Source: Betaproteobacteria bacterium CG2_30_68_42
GTDB lineage: Bacteria; Pseudomonadota; Gammaproteobacteria; Burkholderiales; Rhodocyclaceae
Direction of reading: 5' to 3'
Assembly: GCA_001872285.1 (NCBI GenBank)
Contig: MNXU01000018.1
Location: forward strand, 1 to 60,444
Length of the DNA: 60,444 bases
In this document: piece after piece, positions 16,451-24,268 of the stretch
Layout: each line of letters begins with the position of its first letter
Position numbering within the stretch: the stretch's first letter is position 1
Notes under the pieces: model-generated
Database searches by the model: none
What the model was told of the DNA's origin: nothing
The model's input: only the letters and a program-made list of their open reading frames with translations
Made by a program: the position numbers and the translations under genes

Positions 16451-16480
16451 GAAAAACTCCCCGACCTGCGGCCGGGGAGT
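16451..16480 (-). terminator. Intrinsic terminator after ccoP
   Basis: On the minus strand ACTCCCCG and CGGGGAGT form a perfect 8-bp stem with a 9-base loop, followed at once by TTTTTC. This is a textbook rho-independent terminator. It lies about 20 bases after the ccoP stop and before ccoG, so it separates ccoNOQP from ccoG-fixH, wholly or as an attenuator. Confidence 0.85.
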
Positions 16481-16498
16481 CCTGGACAGGATGCGCGT

Positions 16499-17401
16499 CT
16501 AATTGGCGGCGCCGTGGGACAGGCCGTAGACGTAGGCCGCAAGCAGATGCACCTTCGCGTCGCCGAGGAATTCCTTGTGCGCCGGCATGCGGTTTTGGCG
16601 GCCCTTGGTGATCGTCTCGATGATGGTCTGCTCGCTGCTGCCGTAGAGCCAGACCTTGTCGGTCAGGTTGGGCGCGCCCATCGCGAAGTTGCCTTTGGCT
16701 TCCGGTCCGTGGCAGGCGATGCATCCGGCGGTCTGGAAGCTCTGCTTGCCGCGCTCGGCGCGTAGGCTGTCGCCGGGAAGCCCCGAGAGCGAGCGCACGT
16801 AATTGGCGAGATCCTTGATCGCCTCCGCGCCGAGCTGGACATGCGGCGGCATCACACCCATCCGGCCCTCGGCGATGGTCTGCTCGATCGGCGCCGGCTC
16901 GCCGCCCCACTGCCAGTCGTCATTGGCGAGATTGGGGAAACCCTTGGCGCCACGGGCATCCGAGCCGTGGCACTGGGCGCAGTAGGTCAGGAACAGCCGT
17001 TCGCCCATCTGCCTCGCTTCCGAGTTCGCCGCGACCGCCTTAACATCCTGCTGGAGGAACTTGTTGAAGATCGGATCGTACTTGGCCTTGGCCTGCGCGA
17101 TCTCCTCCTCGTACTGGTTCACCTCGGTCCAGCCGAACATGCCGCGGTTGCTGCCCAGCCCCGGATAGAGCGCCAGGAACACCAGGGCGAAGACGATGGT
17201 GATCCAGAACAGCCCCATCCACCAGCGCGGCAGCGGATGGTTGTACTCCTGCAGCGTCTCGTCCCAGACATGCGGCTTGACTTCGCCGGTAGCCGTGGCC
17301 GCCCTGGAGTTCATCCAGAGCAGCACCGCGCAGGCGAGGATGCTCACCACGGTGATCACCGCCACGTAGGCGCTCCAGAAACCGCTCGTGAAATCGCTCA
17401 T
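16499..17401 (-). CDS. ccoP: cbb3 cytochrome c oxidase subunit III (diheme)
   Basis: Electron-entry subunit of cbb3 oxidase. The 300 residues have two membrane helices (about 10-30 and 60-80) and two c-type heme sites, CAQCH at 141-145 and CIACH at 227-231, with axial methionines in VMPPH and RMPAH contexts. This is the long two-helix CcoP form. It starts just after the ccoQ stop. The order N-O-Q-P is standard. Length and motifs are complete. Confidence 0.97.
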   Translation of the reverse strand: MSDFTSGFWSAYVAVITVVSILACAVLLWMNSRAATATGEVKPHVWDETLQEYNHPLPRWWMGLFWITIVFALVFLALYPGLGSNRGMFGWTEVNQYEEEIAQAKAKYDPIFNKFLQQDVKAVAANSEARQMGERLFLTYCAQCHGSDARGAKGFPNLANDDWQWGGEPAPIEQTIAEGRMGVMPPHVQLGAEAIKDLANYVRSLSGLPGDSLRAERGKQSFQTAGCIACHGPEAKGNFAMGAPNLTDKVWLYGSSEQTIIETITKGRQNRMPAHKEFLGDAKVHLLAAYVYGLSHGAAN

Positions 17402-17403
17402 GC

Positions 17404-17577
17404 TCAATCCCCTCCGTTCTGCCGGCCGTCGGCCGGAGAATCCTCTTCCGTCAATGGCAGGCGCCCGGCTTCCTCGAAGCCCGCCTTGCGCTTGCCGCTG
17501 TAGACCCACGCGACGATGCCGATGAAGGTCACGAAGGCCATGACCGTGTAAAGCGAGTGCGCATCGACGAGGTCCAT
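17404..17577 (-). CDS. ccoQ: cbb3 oxidase small subunit
   Basis: 57-residue single-helix protein (YTVMAFVTFIGIVAWVYS) followed by a charged tail (GKRKAGFEEA), the classic CcoQ/FixQ form. CcoQ stabilises the interaction of CcoP with the CcoNO core. It begins two bases after the ccoO stop. It is easily missed because it overlaps a longer ORF fragment in the same frame. Confidence 0.93.
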   Translation of the reverse strand: MDLVDAHSLYTVMAFVTFIGIVAWVYSGKRKAGFEEAGRLPLTEEDSPADGRQNGGD

Positions 17578-17579
17578 GG

Positions 17580-18215
17580 TCACCTCGCCGTCTTGATCGC
17601 GGTGCCCATCCCCTGCAGGTACGCAACCAGGGCGTCGAGCTCCGTCTTGCCTTCGAGGGCCTTGCGCGCGCCGGCGATGTCGGCGTCCGAGTAAGGCGGC
17701 TTGCCGTCGACCTTGAAGGTCACCAGGTTGAGCGCCCGCATCTTGGCCTCGATTTCGCTGGCGTCGGCCGGCCGGTCGAGCCAGTAGAACGCCGGCATGT
17801 TCGACTCGGGCACGACGTCGCGGGGATTGAGCAGGTGGATGCGGTGCCACTCGTCGCTGTAGCGCCCGCCCACGCGCGCCAGATCCGGCCCGGTGCGCTT
17901 GCTGCCCCACTGGAACGGATGGTCATAGACGAACTCCCCGGCCACCGAATAATGCCCATAACGCTCGGTCTCGGCGCGGAACGGACGGATCATCTGCGAG
18001 TGGCAGTTGTAGCAGCCTTCGCGGACGTAGATGTCCCGCCCGACGACCTGCACCGCGTCGTAGGGCTTGAGCCCCGCCACCGGTTCGGTGGTGGATTTCT
18101 GGAAGAACAGCGGCACGATCTCCACCAGCCCGCCGACGCTGACCACGAGCACGATCAGCAGGATCAGCAGGCCGACGTTGCTCTCGATGATGTCGTGTTT
18201 GGTTTGTTCAGCCAT
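17580..18215 (-). CDS. ccoO: cbb3 cytochrome c oxidase subunit II (monoheme)
   Basis: Membrane-anchored cytochrome c that passes electrons from CcoP to the catalytic subunit. 211 residues: one N-terminal helix (about 15-38), the heme site CYNCH at residues 68-72 in the conserved [14 protein letters not shown] context, and the axial methionine region PESNMPAF. I start at the ATG at 18215 (MAEQTKHD), since the longer form at 18272 overlaps ccoN and adds a basic, non-homologous stretch. Confidence 0.97.
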   Translation of the reverse strand: MAEQTKHDIIESNVGLLILLIVLVVSVGGLVEIVPLFFQKSTTEPVAGLKPYDAVQVVGRDIYVREGCYNCHSQMIRPFRAETERYGHYSVAGEFVYDHPFQWGSKRTGPDLARVGGRYSDEWHRIHLLNPRDVVPESNMPAFYWLDRPADASEIEAKMRALNLVTFKVDGKPPYSDADIAGARKALEGKTELDALVAYLQGMGTAIKTAR

Positions 18216-18231
18216 TTCCGATCTCCCCGAA

Positions 18232-19656
18232 TCAGGCCGCATGCGCAGCCGGTGCCACCACCGGCGCGTCATAGGCGGGTTTGCCGGCGATCGTCTTGAC
18301 CATGTTGTAGAACATGATCAGCATCCCGCCGAGGAACATCAGGCCCCCCACCAGGCGGATGGTCCAGAACGGATAGCTCGCCTTGACGCTCTCGACGAAC
18401 GTGTAGGTCAGGGTGCCGTCCGGGTTGGTCGCACGCCACATCAGGCCCTGCATCACCCCGGAAATCCACAGCGCGGCGATGTAGAGCACGACGCCGATGG
18501 TCGCGACCCAGAAGTGCACGGTGATGAGCCGGACGCTGTACATCTGCTTCTCGCCGAACAGGCGGGGCAGCATGTAATAGACCGCGCCGATCGACACCAT
18601 CGCCACCCAGCCCAGGGCGCCGCTGTGCACATGTCCGACCGTCCAGTCGGTGTAGTGCGAGAGCGAATTCACCGTCTTGATCGACATCATCGGCCCCTCG
18701 AAGGTGCTCATGCCGTAGAAGGACAGCGAGGTGATGAGGAACTTGAGGATCGGGTCGTCGCGCAGTTTGTGCCACGCGCCCGACAGGGTCATGATGCCGT
18801 TGATCATGCCGCCCCAGGAAGGCGCCAGCAGGACCAGCGAGAAGGCCATGCCGATCGACTGGGTCCAGTCCGGAAGCGCCGTGTAGTGCAGGTGGTGCGG
18901 GCCCGCCCACATGTAGGTGAAGATCAGCGCCCAGAAATGCACGACGGAAAGGCGGTAGGAATAGATCGGGCGCTCGGCCTGCTTCGGCACGAAGTAGTAC
19001 ATGATCCCGAGGAAGCCGGCGGTGAGGAAGAAGCCCACGGCATTGTGGCCGTACCACCACTGCACCATGGCGTCCTGCACGCCCGCGTAGACCGGGTAGG
19101 ACTTGGTCAGGCTGACCGGAATCTCGGCGCTATTCACCAGATGAAGCAGCGCGATCGCCAGGATCATCCCGCCGAAGAACCAGTTCGACACGTAGATGTG
19201 GCTCACCTTGCGCATCGCGATGGTGCCGAAGAAGACGACCGCATAGCTCACCCAGACCACGGTGATCAGGAGGTCGATCGGCCACTCCAGCTCCGCGTAC
19301 TCCTTGCCGGTCGTCAGGCCCAGCGGCAGGCTCACCGCCGCGAGCACGATGATCAGTTGCCAGCCCCAGAAGGTGAAGGCCGCCAGCCCGGGCGCGAACA
19401 GCCGCGTGTGACAGGTCCGCTGCACCGAGAAATAACTCGTAGCGAACAGCGCGCAGCCGCCGAAGGCGAAGATCACCGCATTCGTGTGCAGCGGACGCAA
19501 CCTGCCGAAATGCAACCACTCGGCGACGTTCAACTGCGGCCAGACGAGCTGGGCGGCGATGATCACGCCGACCAGCATGCCGACGATGCCCCAGACGACG
19601 GTCATCACCGCGAACTGGCGCACCACCTTGTAGTTATACGTTTCCTGACTCTGCAT
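18232..19656 (-). CDS. ccoN: cbb3 cytochrome c oxidase catalytic subunit I
   Basis: Heme-copper oxygen reductase core with high oxygen affinity. 474 residues with about twelve membrane helices. Family motifs are in place: [11 protein letters not shown] (low-spin heme His), [10 protein letters not shown] (CuB ligand and cross-linked Tyr region), [16 protein letters not shown] (CuB histidines) and [10 protein letters not shown] (heme ligands). It is the first gene of ccoNOQP. A perfect FNR site lies about 210 bases upstream, indicating induction at low oxygen. Confidence 0.98.
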   Translation of the reverse strand: MQSQETYNYKVVRQFAVMTVVWGIVGMLVGVIIAAQLVWPQLNVAEWLHFGRLRPLHTNAVIFAFGGCALFATSYFSVQRTCHTRLFAPGLAAFTFWGWQLIIVLAAVSLPLGLTTGKEYAELEWPIDLLITVVWVSYAVVFFGTIAMRKVSHIYVSNWFFGGMILAIALLHLVNSAEIPVSLTKSYPVYAGVQDAMVQWWYGHNAVGFFLTAGFLGIMYYFVPKQAERPIYSYRLSVVHFWALIFTYMWAGPHHLHYTALPDWTQSIGMAFSLVLLAPSWGGMINGIMTLSGAWHKLRDDPILKFLITSLSFYGMSTFEGPMMSIKTVNSLSHYTDWTVGHVHSGALGWVAMVSIGAVYYMLPRLFGEKQMYSVRLITVHFWVATIGVVLYIAALWISGVMQGLMWRATNPDGTLTYTFVESVKASYPFWTIRLVGGLMFLGGMLIMFYNMVKTIAGKPAYDAPVVAPAAHAA

Positions 19657-19866
19657 GATCGCTACCTCACGGAAATGAAAGACGCAATCCTGTCGATTCG
19701 CTGCCTGCCGCCGGCGCTCGCGCAGACCCGGCGCCCGAAATTCGCGCGAATTCTAAAGTGTTTTCTCCCCCACGGCGACCCGCGGCCCGGCCGGCAGCCC
19801 CGATGGCCGAGCCCTGAAACGTCCGAAACCATAATACCAATATGGCTATCGTTCAAGCCGCATGAT

Positions 19867-19880
19867 TTGATCCAGATCAA
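19867..19880 (-). promoter_or_regulatory. FNR/Anr-type binding site upstream of ccoN
   Basis: TTGATCCAGATCAA is a perfect match to the FNR-family palindrome TTGAT-N4-ATCAA. It lies about 210 bases before ccoN. Two AT-rich -10 candidates on the minus strand, CATATT at 19839-19844 (site centred at about -41.5) and TATTAT at 19831-19836, sit at distances suited to class II activation. A leader of roughly 170 bases would result. Confidence 0.88.
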
Positions 19881-19921
19881 GAACCGTGGCGATTCGTCGC
19901 GGCTTCGGGCGGAACGCGCAC

Positions 19922-19945
19922 AAAAAAAGTGCGCCCGAAGCGCAC
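19922..19945 (-). terminator. Intrinsic terminator after ccoS with UUCG loop
   Basis: On the minus strand GTGCGC-TTCGG-GCGCAC forms a stable hairpin whose loop can be the UUCG tetraloop, followed by seven T's. It lies about 170 bases after ccoS and just upstream of the FNR box, so it insulates ccoN from ccoIS transcription. The rest of the 458-base ccoS-ccoN gap (19657-20114) shows no gene. Confidence 0.88.
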
Positions 19946-20114
19946 CGTGCAGGACCGAACCCAGACCACCCTGCCCCGCAGCGCCGCCGCGTCCCTGAGC
20001 GGTGCCTGCGAAGTTCCTCGCCACGGCGGCCGCTGCAGGGCAGTGGCGGCAGGATGGCGCCGCCGCGAGCCGTTGTCGTTGACCTGGCTCAAAGACCGAC
20101 CGCCGCCGGAGCCC

Positions 20115-20330
20115 TCAGGCACTTCCGCCCCGCTCCTCATCCGCCTCGTGCGCATTTCCCTCCGGCGCTTCCGCGTTTCGCGGCGGCGGCGTGTCGTCGT
20201 CCATGAGCAGGCGCTGCGCCGGCCCCTCGAGATCGTCGAACTGGCCACTCTTCAGCGACCACCAGAACGCGGCGCCGATCGCGAACACCAGCACGACCGA
20301 CAGCGGCACCAGCAGGTAGAGGATCTCCAT
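20115..20330 (-). CDS. ccoS: cbb3 oxidase maturation protein CcoS
   Basis: 71-residue protein that starts with MEILYLLVPLSVVLVFAIGAAFWW, the single membrane helix of the CcoS/FixS family, followed by SGQFDDLEGPAQRLL, its conserved cytoplasmic motif. CcoS is needed for heme b and copper insertion into CcoN. The ATG shares one base with the ccoI stop (TGATG), so translation is coupled. Confidence 0.95.
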   Translation of the reverse strand: MEILYLLVPLSVVLVFAIGAAFWWSLKSGQFDDLEGPAQRLLMDDDTPPPRNAEAPEGNAHEADEERGGSA

Positions 20331-22837
20331 CAGCGCGTCCCGCCCTGCGGCTGCGCCCGCTGCAGGCGCAGGGCATTGAGCACGACCAGCAGCGAGCTCG
20401 CAGACATGCCGATGCCTGCCATCCACGGCGTCACCCATCCAGCCATCGCCGCAGGCAAGGCCACCAGATTGTAGGCCACGGCCCAGACCAGGTTCTGCCG
20501 GACCACCGCCAGCGTGCGCCGCGCCAGCCGCACGCCGCGTTCGAGCGCGCCCAGGTCGTCCGGAAGCAGGATGATGTCGCCCTTGCTGCGCGCGAGTTCG
20601 GTGCCTTGTCCCATCGCGATCGACACCTGCGCGCGGGCGAGCACCGGAGCGTCGTTCACGCCGTCGCCCGCCATCGCCACCACCGCCCCGTGCTCCTGCA
20701 GCGCGCGGATGCGCTCGTACTTGTCCTCGGGCGAGAGCCCGCCGGAGGCCTCTTCGACGCCCAGTTCGGCGGCTACCCGCGCGACCGCGGCCGGGCTGTC
20801 GCCGCTCAGGATCAGGACCGCGAAGCCGGCCTCGCGCAGCAGCCTCATCGCACCTGCGGCCGAGGCTCGCAGGCGGTCGGCGAACAGGAAGGCCGCAATC
20901 CACCCCCGCTCGCTGGCGAGCACCGCGAGGCTCTCGCCGCCCGCGGCCGCGCGCTCGATCTCCGCGGGCAGCGGTTGCCTGTGCAGCACGCCTGCGAACC
21001 CGGCGCGCCCGAGCCGCATGCGCACACCATCGACCACGGCCTCCACGCCGCTTCCCGCGATCGCCGTCAGCCTGCTTGTCGCGGGCAGCGGCCGCGCGCC
21101 CGCCGCCCGCGTGAGGGCGGCGGCGATCGCGTGTTCCGAACCGCGTCCCAGCGCCGCTGCGAGCGCGAGCGCATCCTCCGCGCTCGCGCCGCCGATCGTC
21201 ACGGTCGCCACGAGCTCGGGCCGGCCGCAGGTGAGCGTGCCGGTCTTGTCGAAGGCGAAATGCGTCGCGCGCGCCAGCGTCTCGATCGCATGCCCGCGGC
21301 AGACCAGCAGTCCAAGCCGCGCCATGGCGCCAGTCGCCACCGTGAGCGCGGTCGGCGTGGCGAGCGAGAGCGCGCACGGACAGCTCACGACCAGGACGGC
21401 GACGAAAACCGGCAGCACCCGCTGCGGATCGATGCTCCACCACAGCAGCGCGGCGATCCCCGCGGCGGCGAGCAGCGCGGCGACGAACCAGCCAGCCATG
21501 CGATCCGCCGCGACCACCACCCGCGGCCGCTCGGAGGTGGCCCGATCCATGAGCCTGCGGATCGCCGCCAGCCGCGTCGCCTCGCCGGTGCGCTCGACGC
21601 GCACCAGCAGCGGGCTCTCGCAGTTCAGGCTGCCGCCGAGCACGGCATCTCCCCCCCGCCTCGCCACCGGAAGGCTCTCGCCAGTGAGCAGCGATTCGTC
21701 GGCGCTGCTCTCGCCCTCGACGATGACGCCGTCGGCGGGAAATGCCTCGCCCGGCCGCACCTGCACCACGTCGCCGGCCTCGAGCGCAGCCACCGGAACC
21801 CGTTCGATCTCCTGCGCCGGGTAGCGCGGCAGGCGGGCCGCGAACGCGGGCACCGCGCGCGACAGTTCCTCGATGCCGCGCGCCGCCTTCTGGCGCGCCA
21901 TCAGCTCGAGGTAACGCCCCCCGAGCAGGAAGAACAGGAACATGGCGACCGAGTCGAAATACACCTCGCCCTGCCCGGCGAGGGTCGCCCATGCGCTCGC
22001 GGCGAACGCGCTCCCCACCCCGAGCGCCACCGGCACGTCCATGCCCAGGCGTCCCAGCCGCAGATCGCGCCATGCGCCGCGGAAGAACGGCGCCGCCGCG
22101 TAGGCCACCACCGGGGTCGTGAGCGCGAAGCTCGCCCAGCGCATCAGCGCCCCGATGTCGTCGCTCATCGTGCCGGCTTCGGCGAGGTAGGCGGGCAATG
22201 CATACATCATGACCTGCATCGCGCCGAAGCCGGCCACGAACAGCCGCCACAGCGCCGAGCGCCGCTCGCGCGCGGCAGCCGCCTCGAAGCGCTCGGCATC
22301 ATAGGGACTGGCGCGATAGCCGATCGCAGCGATCGCGGCGAGGATCTCGGACAGCCGCACGCGCCGCTCGTCCCAGCGCACGCGGGCGCGTCGCGTCGCG
22401 TAATTCACCTCCGCCGCAAGCACGCCGGGCAGCCGCGCGAGGTGCGCCTCGTTGAGCCACACGCAGGCTGCGCAGGTGATGCCTTCGAGGATGAGCGCCG
22501 CCTCGCGCTCGTGGCTGCCCACCGGCCGCACGAAGCCCTTCTGGAACTCGGGGCGATCGAAGAGCCCGAGATCGTGCAGCGCCTCGGGCAGGACTTCGCG
22601 GGGCGATTCCGGCAGCGCATCGCGCCGCTCGTAGTAGGCGCCCAGACCGTTCTCGACGATCATCCGGGCGACCGCCTCGCAGCCCGCGCAGCACATTGCG
22701 CGCGCGGCCCCGGCGATCTCCACCGTCCGGCGCTCGCCGGCAAGCATGGGCAAGCCGCAGTGGTAGCAGCGCTCCGCAGCGCTCGCGTCGGCTCCAGCCG
22801 GGGGACTCGTCACACCAGAAGGGAACACGCATTCCAT
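20330..22837 (-). CDS. ccoI: Copper-exporting P1B-type ATPase CcoI
   Basis: Exports Cu(I) for cbb3 oxidase assembly. Domains in order: an N-terminal CYHCGLP and CCAGC cysteine region, a heavy-metal-associated domain with GITCAAC, about eight membrane helices with the metal-binding VSCPCAL, phosphatase TGES, the DKTGTL phosphorylation site and GDGVNDAP hinge. The start is uncertain: the ATG at 22837 is chosen because the upstream one (22885) runs into the likely fliC promoter, and neither has a good ribosome site. It diverges from fliC. Confidence 0.93.
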   Translation of the reverse strand: MECVFPSGVTSPPAGADASAAERCYHCGLPMLAGERRTVEIAGAARAMCCAGCEAVARMIVENGLGAYYERRDALPESPREVLPEALHDLGLFDRPEFQKGFVRPVGSHEREAALILEGITCAACVWLNEAHLARLPGVLAAEVNYATRRARVRWDERRVRLSEILAAIAAIGYRASPYDAERFEAAAARERRSALWRLFVAGFGAMQVMMYALPAYLAEAGTMSDDIGALMRWASFALTTPVVAYAAAPFFRGAWRDLRLGRLGMDVPVALGVGSAFAASAWATLAGQGEVYFDSVAMFLFFLLGGRYLELMARQKAARGIEELSRAVPAFAARLPRYPAQEIERVPVAALEAGDVVQVRPGEAFPADGVIVEGESSADESLLTGESLPVARRGGDAVLGGSLNCESPLLVRVERTGEATRLAAIRRLMDRATSERPRVVVAADRMAGWFVAALLAAAGIAALLWWSIDPQRVLPVFVAVLVVSCPCALSLATPTALTVATGAMARLGLLVCRGHAIETLARATHFAFDKTGTLTCGRPELVATVTIGGASAEDALALAAALGRGSEHAIAAALTRAAGARPLPATSRLTAIAGSGVEAVVDGVRMRLGRAGFAGVLHRQPLPAEIERAAAGGESLAVLASERGWIAAFLFADRLRASAAGAMRLLREAGFAVLILSGDSPAAVARVAAELGVEEASGGLSPEDKYERIRALQEHGAVVAMAGDGVNDAPVLARAQVSIAMGQGTELARSKGDIILLPDDLGALERGVRLARRTLAVVRQNLVWAVAYNLVALPAAMAGWVTPWMAGIGMSASSLLVVLNALRLQRAQPQGGTR

Positions 22838-22866
22838 CCACGAAAAGGGTGGAACGCATCCCCCCC

Positions 22867-22893
22867 TAAAGTTCGCTCGGGCCACTCCGTAAT
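22867..22893 (+). promoter_or_regulatory. Sigma-28-like promoter of the flagellin gene
   Basis: TAAAGTTC at 22867 matches the flagellar sigma-28 -35 element (TAAAGTTT) at seven of eight positions. Eleven bases later TCCGTAAT partly matches GCCGATAA. Spacing is correct and the site lies about 80 bases before fliC. The weaker -10 match keeps this at candidate level. Confidence 0.6.
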
Positions 22894-22973
22894 AGCCCCT
22901 GACGGCGACATCAACGCCCCCTGGACGGGACCGGGCGAGTGCTGTCAGGGATCAACCTCACAGGAGAAACGAC

Positions 22974-23807
22974 ATGGCTCAGACGATCAACACCAATGTA
23001 ATGTCTTTGAACGCGCAGCGCAACCTCAACACCTCGCAGTCCTCCCTGGCCCTCTCGATGCAGCGCCTGTCCTCCGGCCTGCGGGTCAATAGCGCCAAGG
23101 ACGACGCCGCGGGGCTGGCGATCGCCGAACGGATGAATGCCCAGGTCAAGGGCATGACGGTGGCGATCCGCAACGCCAACGACGCGATCTCTCTTTCGCA
23201 GACCGCGGAAGGCGCGCTGGGCAAGATCGGAGACGCGCTCCAGCGCATGCGCGAACTGGCGGTGCAGTCGGCCAACGCCACCACCGGCACGAGCGACCGC
23301 GCCAATCTCGACACCGAGTTCCAGGCGCTGGATGCCGAGGTCACCCGGCTGCTGACCGGCACCAAGTTCAACGGCACCAGCCTGCTGGATACCGCTGCCT
23401 CCCTCACTTTCCAGGTGGGTGCGAACAACGTTTCCACCGACCAGATCGCTGTGGCGACCACCGACCTCACCGCCGGTGCGGGAATCACCGGGGTGAACGC
23501 CGCGGCAATCTCGGGTGCAACCAGCGCCGGCGCGCTCGCCGCGATGGACTTCCTCGACACCGCGATCAACACGATCACCACGGCCCGCTCCACCTTCGGG
23601 GCAGCGCAGAACCGCTTCGAGAGCGTGGTCAGCAACCTGCAGATCGCAGCCGAGAACCAGTCCGCCGCCCGTGGCCGGATCGTGGACGCGGACTTCGCGG
23701 TGGAAACCGCGAACCTGACTCGCGCGCAGATCCTGCAGCAGGCCGGCACCGCGATGCTGGCGCAGGCCAACGCCGCGCCGCAGAGCGTACTGCGGCTGCT
23801 CCAGTAA
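22974..23807 (+). CDS. fliC: Flagellin, short form
   Basis: Filament protein. The 277 residues contain the conserved N-terminal D0/D1 (MAQTINTNVMSLNAQRNL... LSSGLRVNSAKDDAAGLAIA) and C-terminal D1/D0 (ARSTFGAAQNRFESV ... ILQQAGTAMLAQAN) regions with only a small variable middle and little or no D2/D3. Such minimal flagellins are often glycosylated. AGGAG at 22962-22966 is an ideal ribosome site. It is the first gene of the flaG-fliDST group and is probably transcribed from a sigma-28 promoter. Confidence 0.97.
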   Translation: MAQTINTNVMSLNAQRNLNTSQSSLALSMQRLSSGLRVNSAKDDAAGLAIAERMNAQVKGMTVAIRNANDAISLSQTAEGALGKIGDALQRMRELAVQSANATTGTSDRANLDTEFQALDAEVTRLLTGTKFNGTSLLDTAASLTFQVGANNVSTDQIAVATTDLTAGAGITGVNAAAISGATSAGALAAMDFLDTAINTITTARSTFGAAQNRFESVVSNLQIAAENQSAARGRIVDADFAVETANLTRAQILQQAGTAMLAQANAAPQSVLRLLQ

Positions 23808-23838
23808 TCCGTGGGAGCGGCCGGCCTCGGCCGGTCCG

Positions 23839-23878
23839 GACGGGGTCTGACGTGGCCATCGCCGCGCCCGACCCCGTC
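23839..23878 (+). terminator. Hairpin between fliC and flaG
   Basis: GACGGGGTC and GACCCCGTC form a perfect 9-bp inverted repeat around a 22-base loop, and a smaller CGGCCG hairpin precedes it. No T-run follows, so it may act as an attenuator or RNA stabiliser that lets fliC be expressed far above flaG and fliD. Confidence 0.45.
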
Positions 23879-23901
23879 ATTCCGAAGGACAGGGTAACGA
23901 C

Positions 23902-24246
23902 ATGAACATCCAGCCGATCGGCGCGGGCAACCCCGCGCCGGCGACTCGCCAGGCGCCGCGGGAGGAAGTCCCCTACGCGACGCCGCAGTCCGGCGTGCCG
24001 CCCGCGGACGGCCTCACGCCCGAACGGGTTCAAGAAGCGGCGCGCGCGATCCGTGCGGCCGTGCAGGAGGTGGCACGCGAGCTGCGCTTCAACATCGATG
24101 TCGACGAGGACACGGGACGGACGATCGTGCGCGTGTTCGACGCCCGGACCAGGGAACTGATCCGCCAGATTCCGGCGGAGGAAGTCCTGGCGATGAGCCG
24201 CGCGATCGGGCGCACGCAGGGTCTGCTGCTGGAAAAGAGCGCATGA
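23902..24246 (+). CDS. flaG: FlaG family flagellar protein
   Basis: 114 residues with a disordered, proline-rich first third and the FlaG domain in the rest, seen as LRFNIDVDEDTGRTIVRVFD and then TRELIRQIPAEEVLAM. FlaG affects filament length or stability; its mechanism is not well defined. It lies between fliC and fliD, its usual place in beta- and gammaproteobacteria. Confidence 0.92.
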   Translation: MNIQPIGAGNPAPATRQAPREEVPYATPQSGVPPADGLTPERVQEAARAIRAAVQEVARELRFNIDVDEDTGRTIVRVFDARTRELIRQIPAEEVLAMSRAIGRTQGLLLEKSA

Positions 24247-24268
24247 ACCGCATCGGAGAAACGCCGCA

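Noticed and set aside
15045-19998. Long plus-strand open frames across the cco operon
   Set aside because: They are rich in His, Asp and Arg with no family pattern; they mirror the codon bias of ccoN, ccoO and ccoG.
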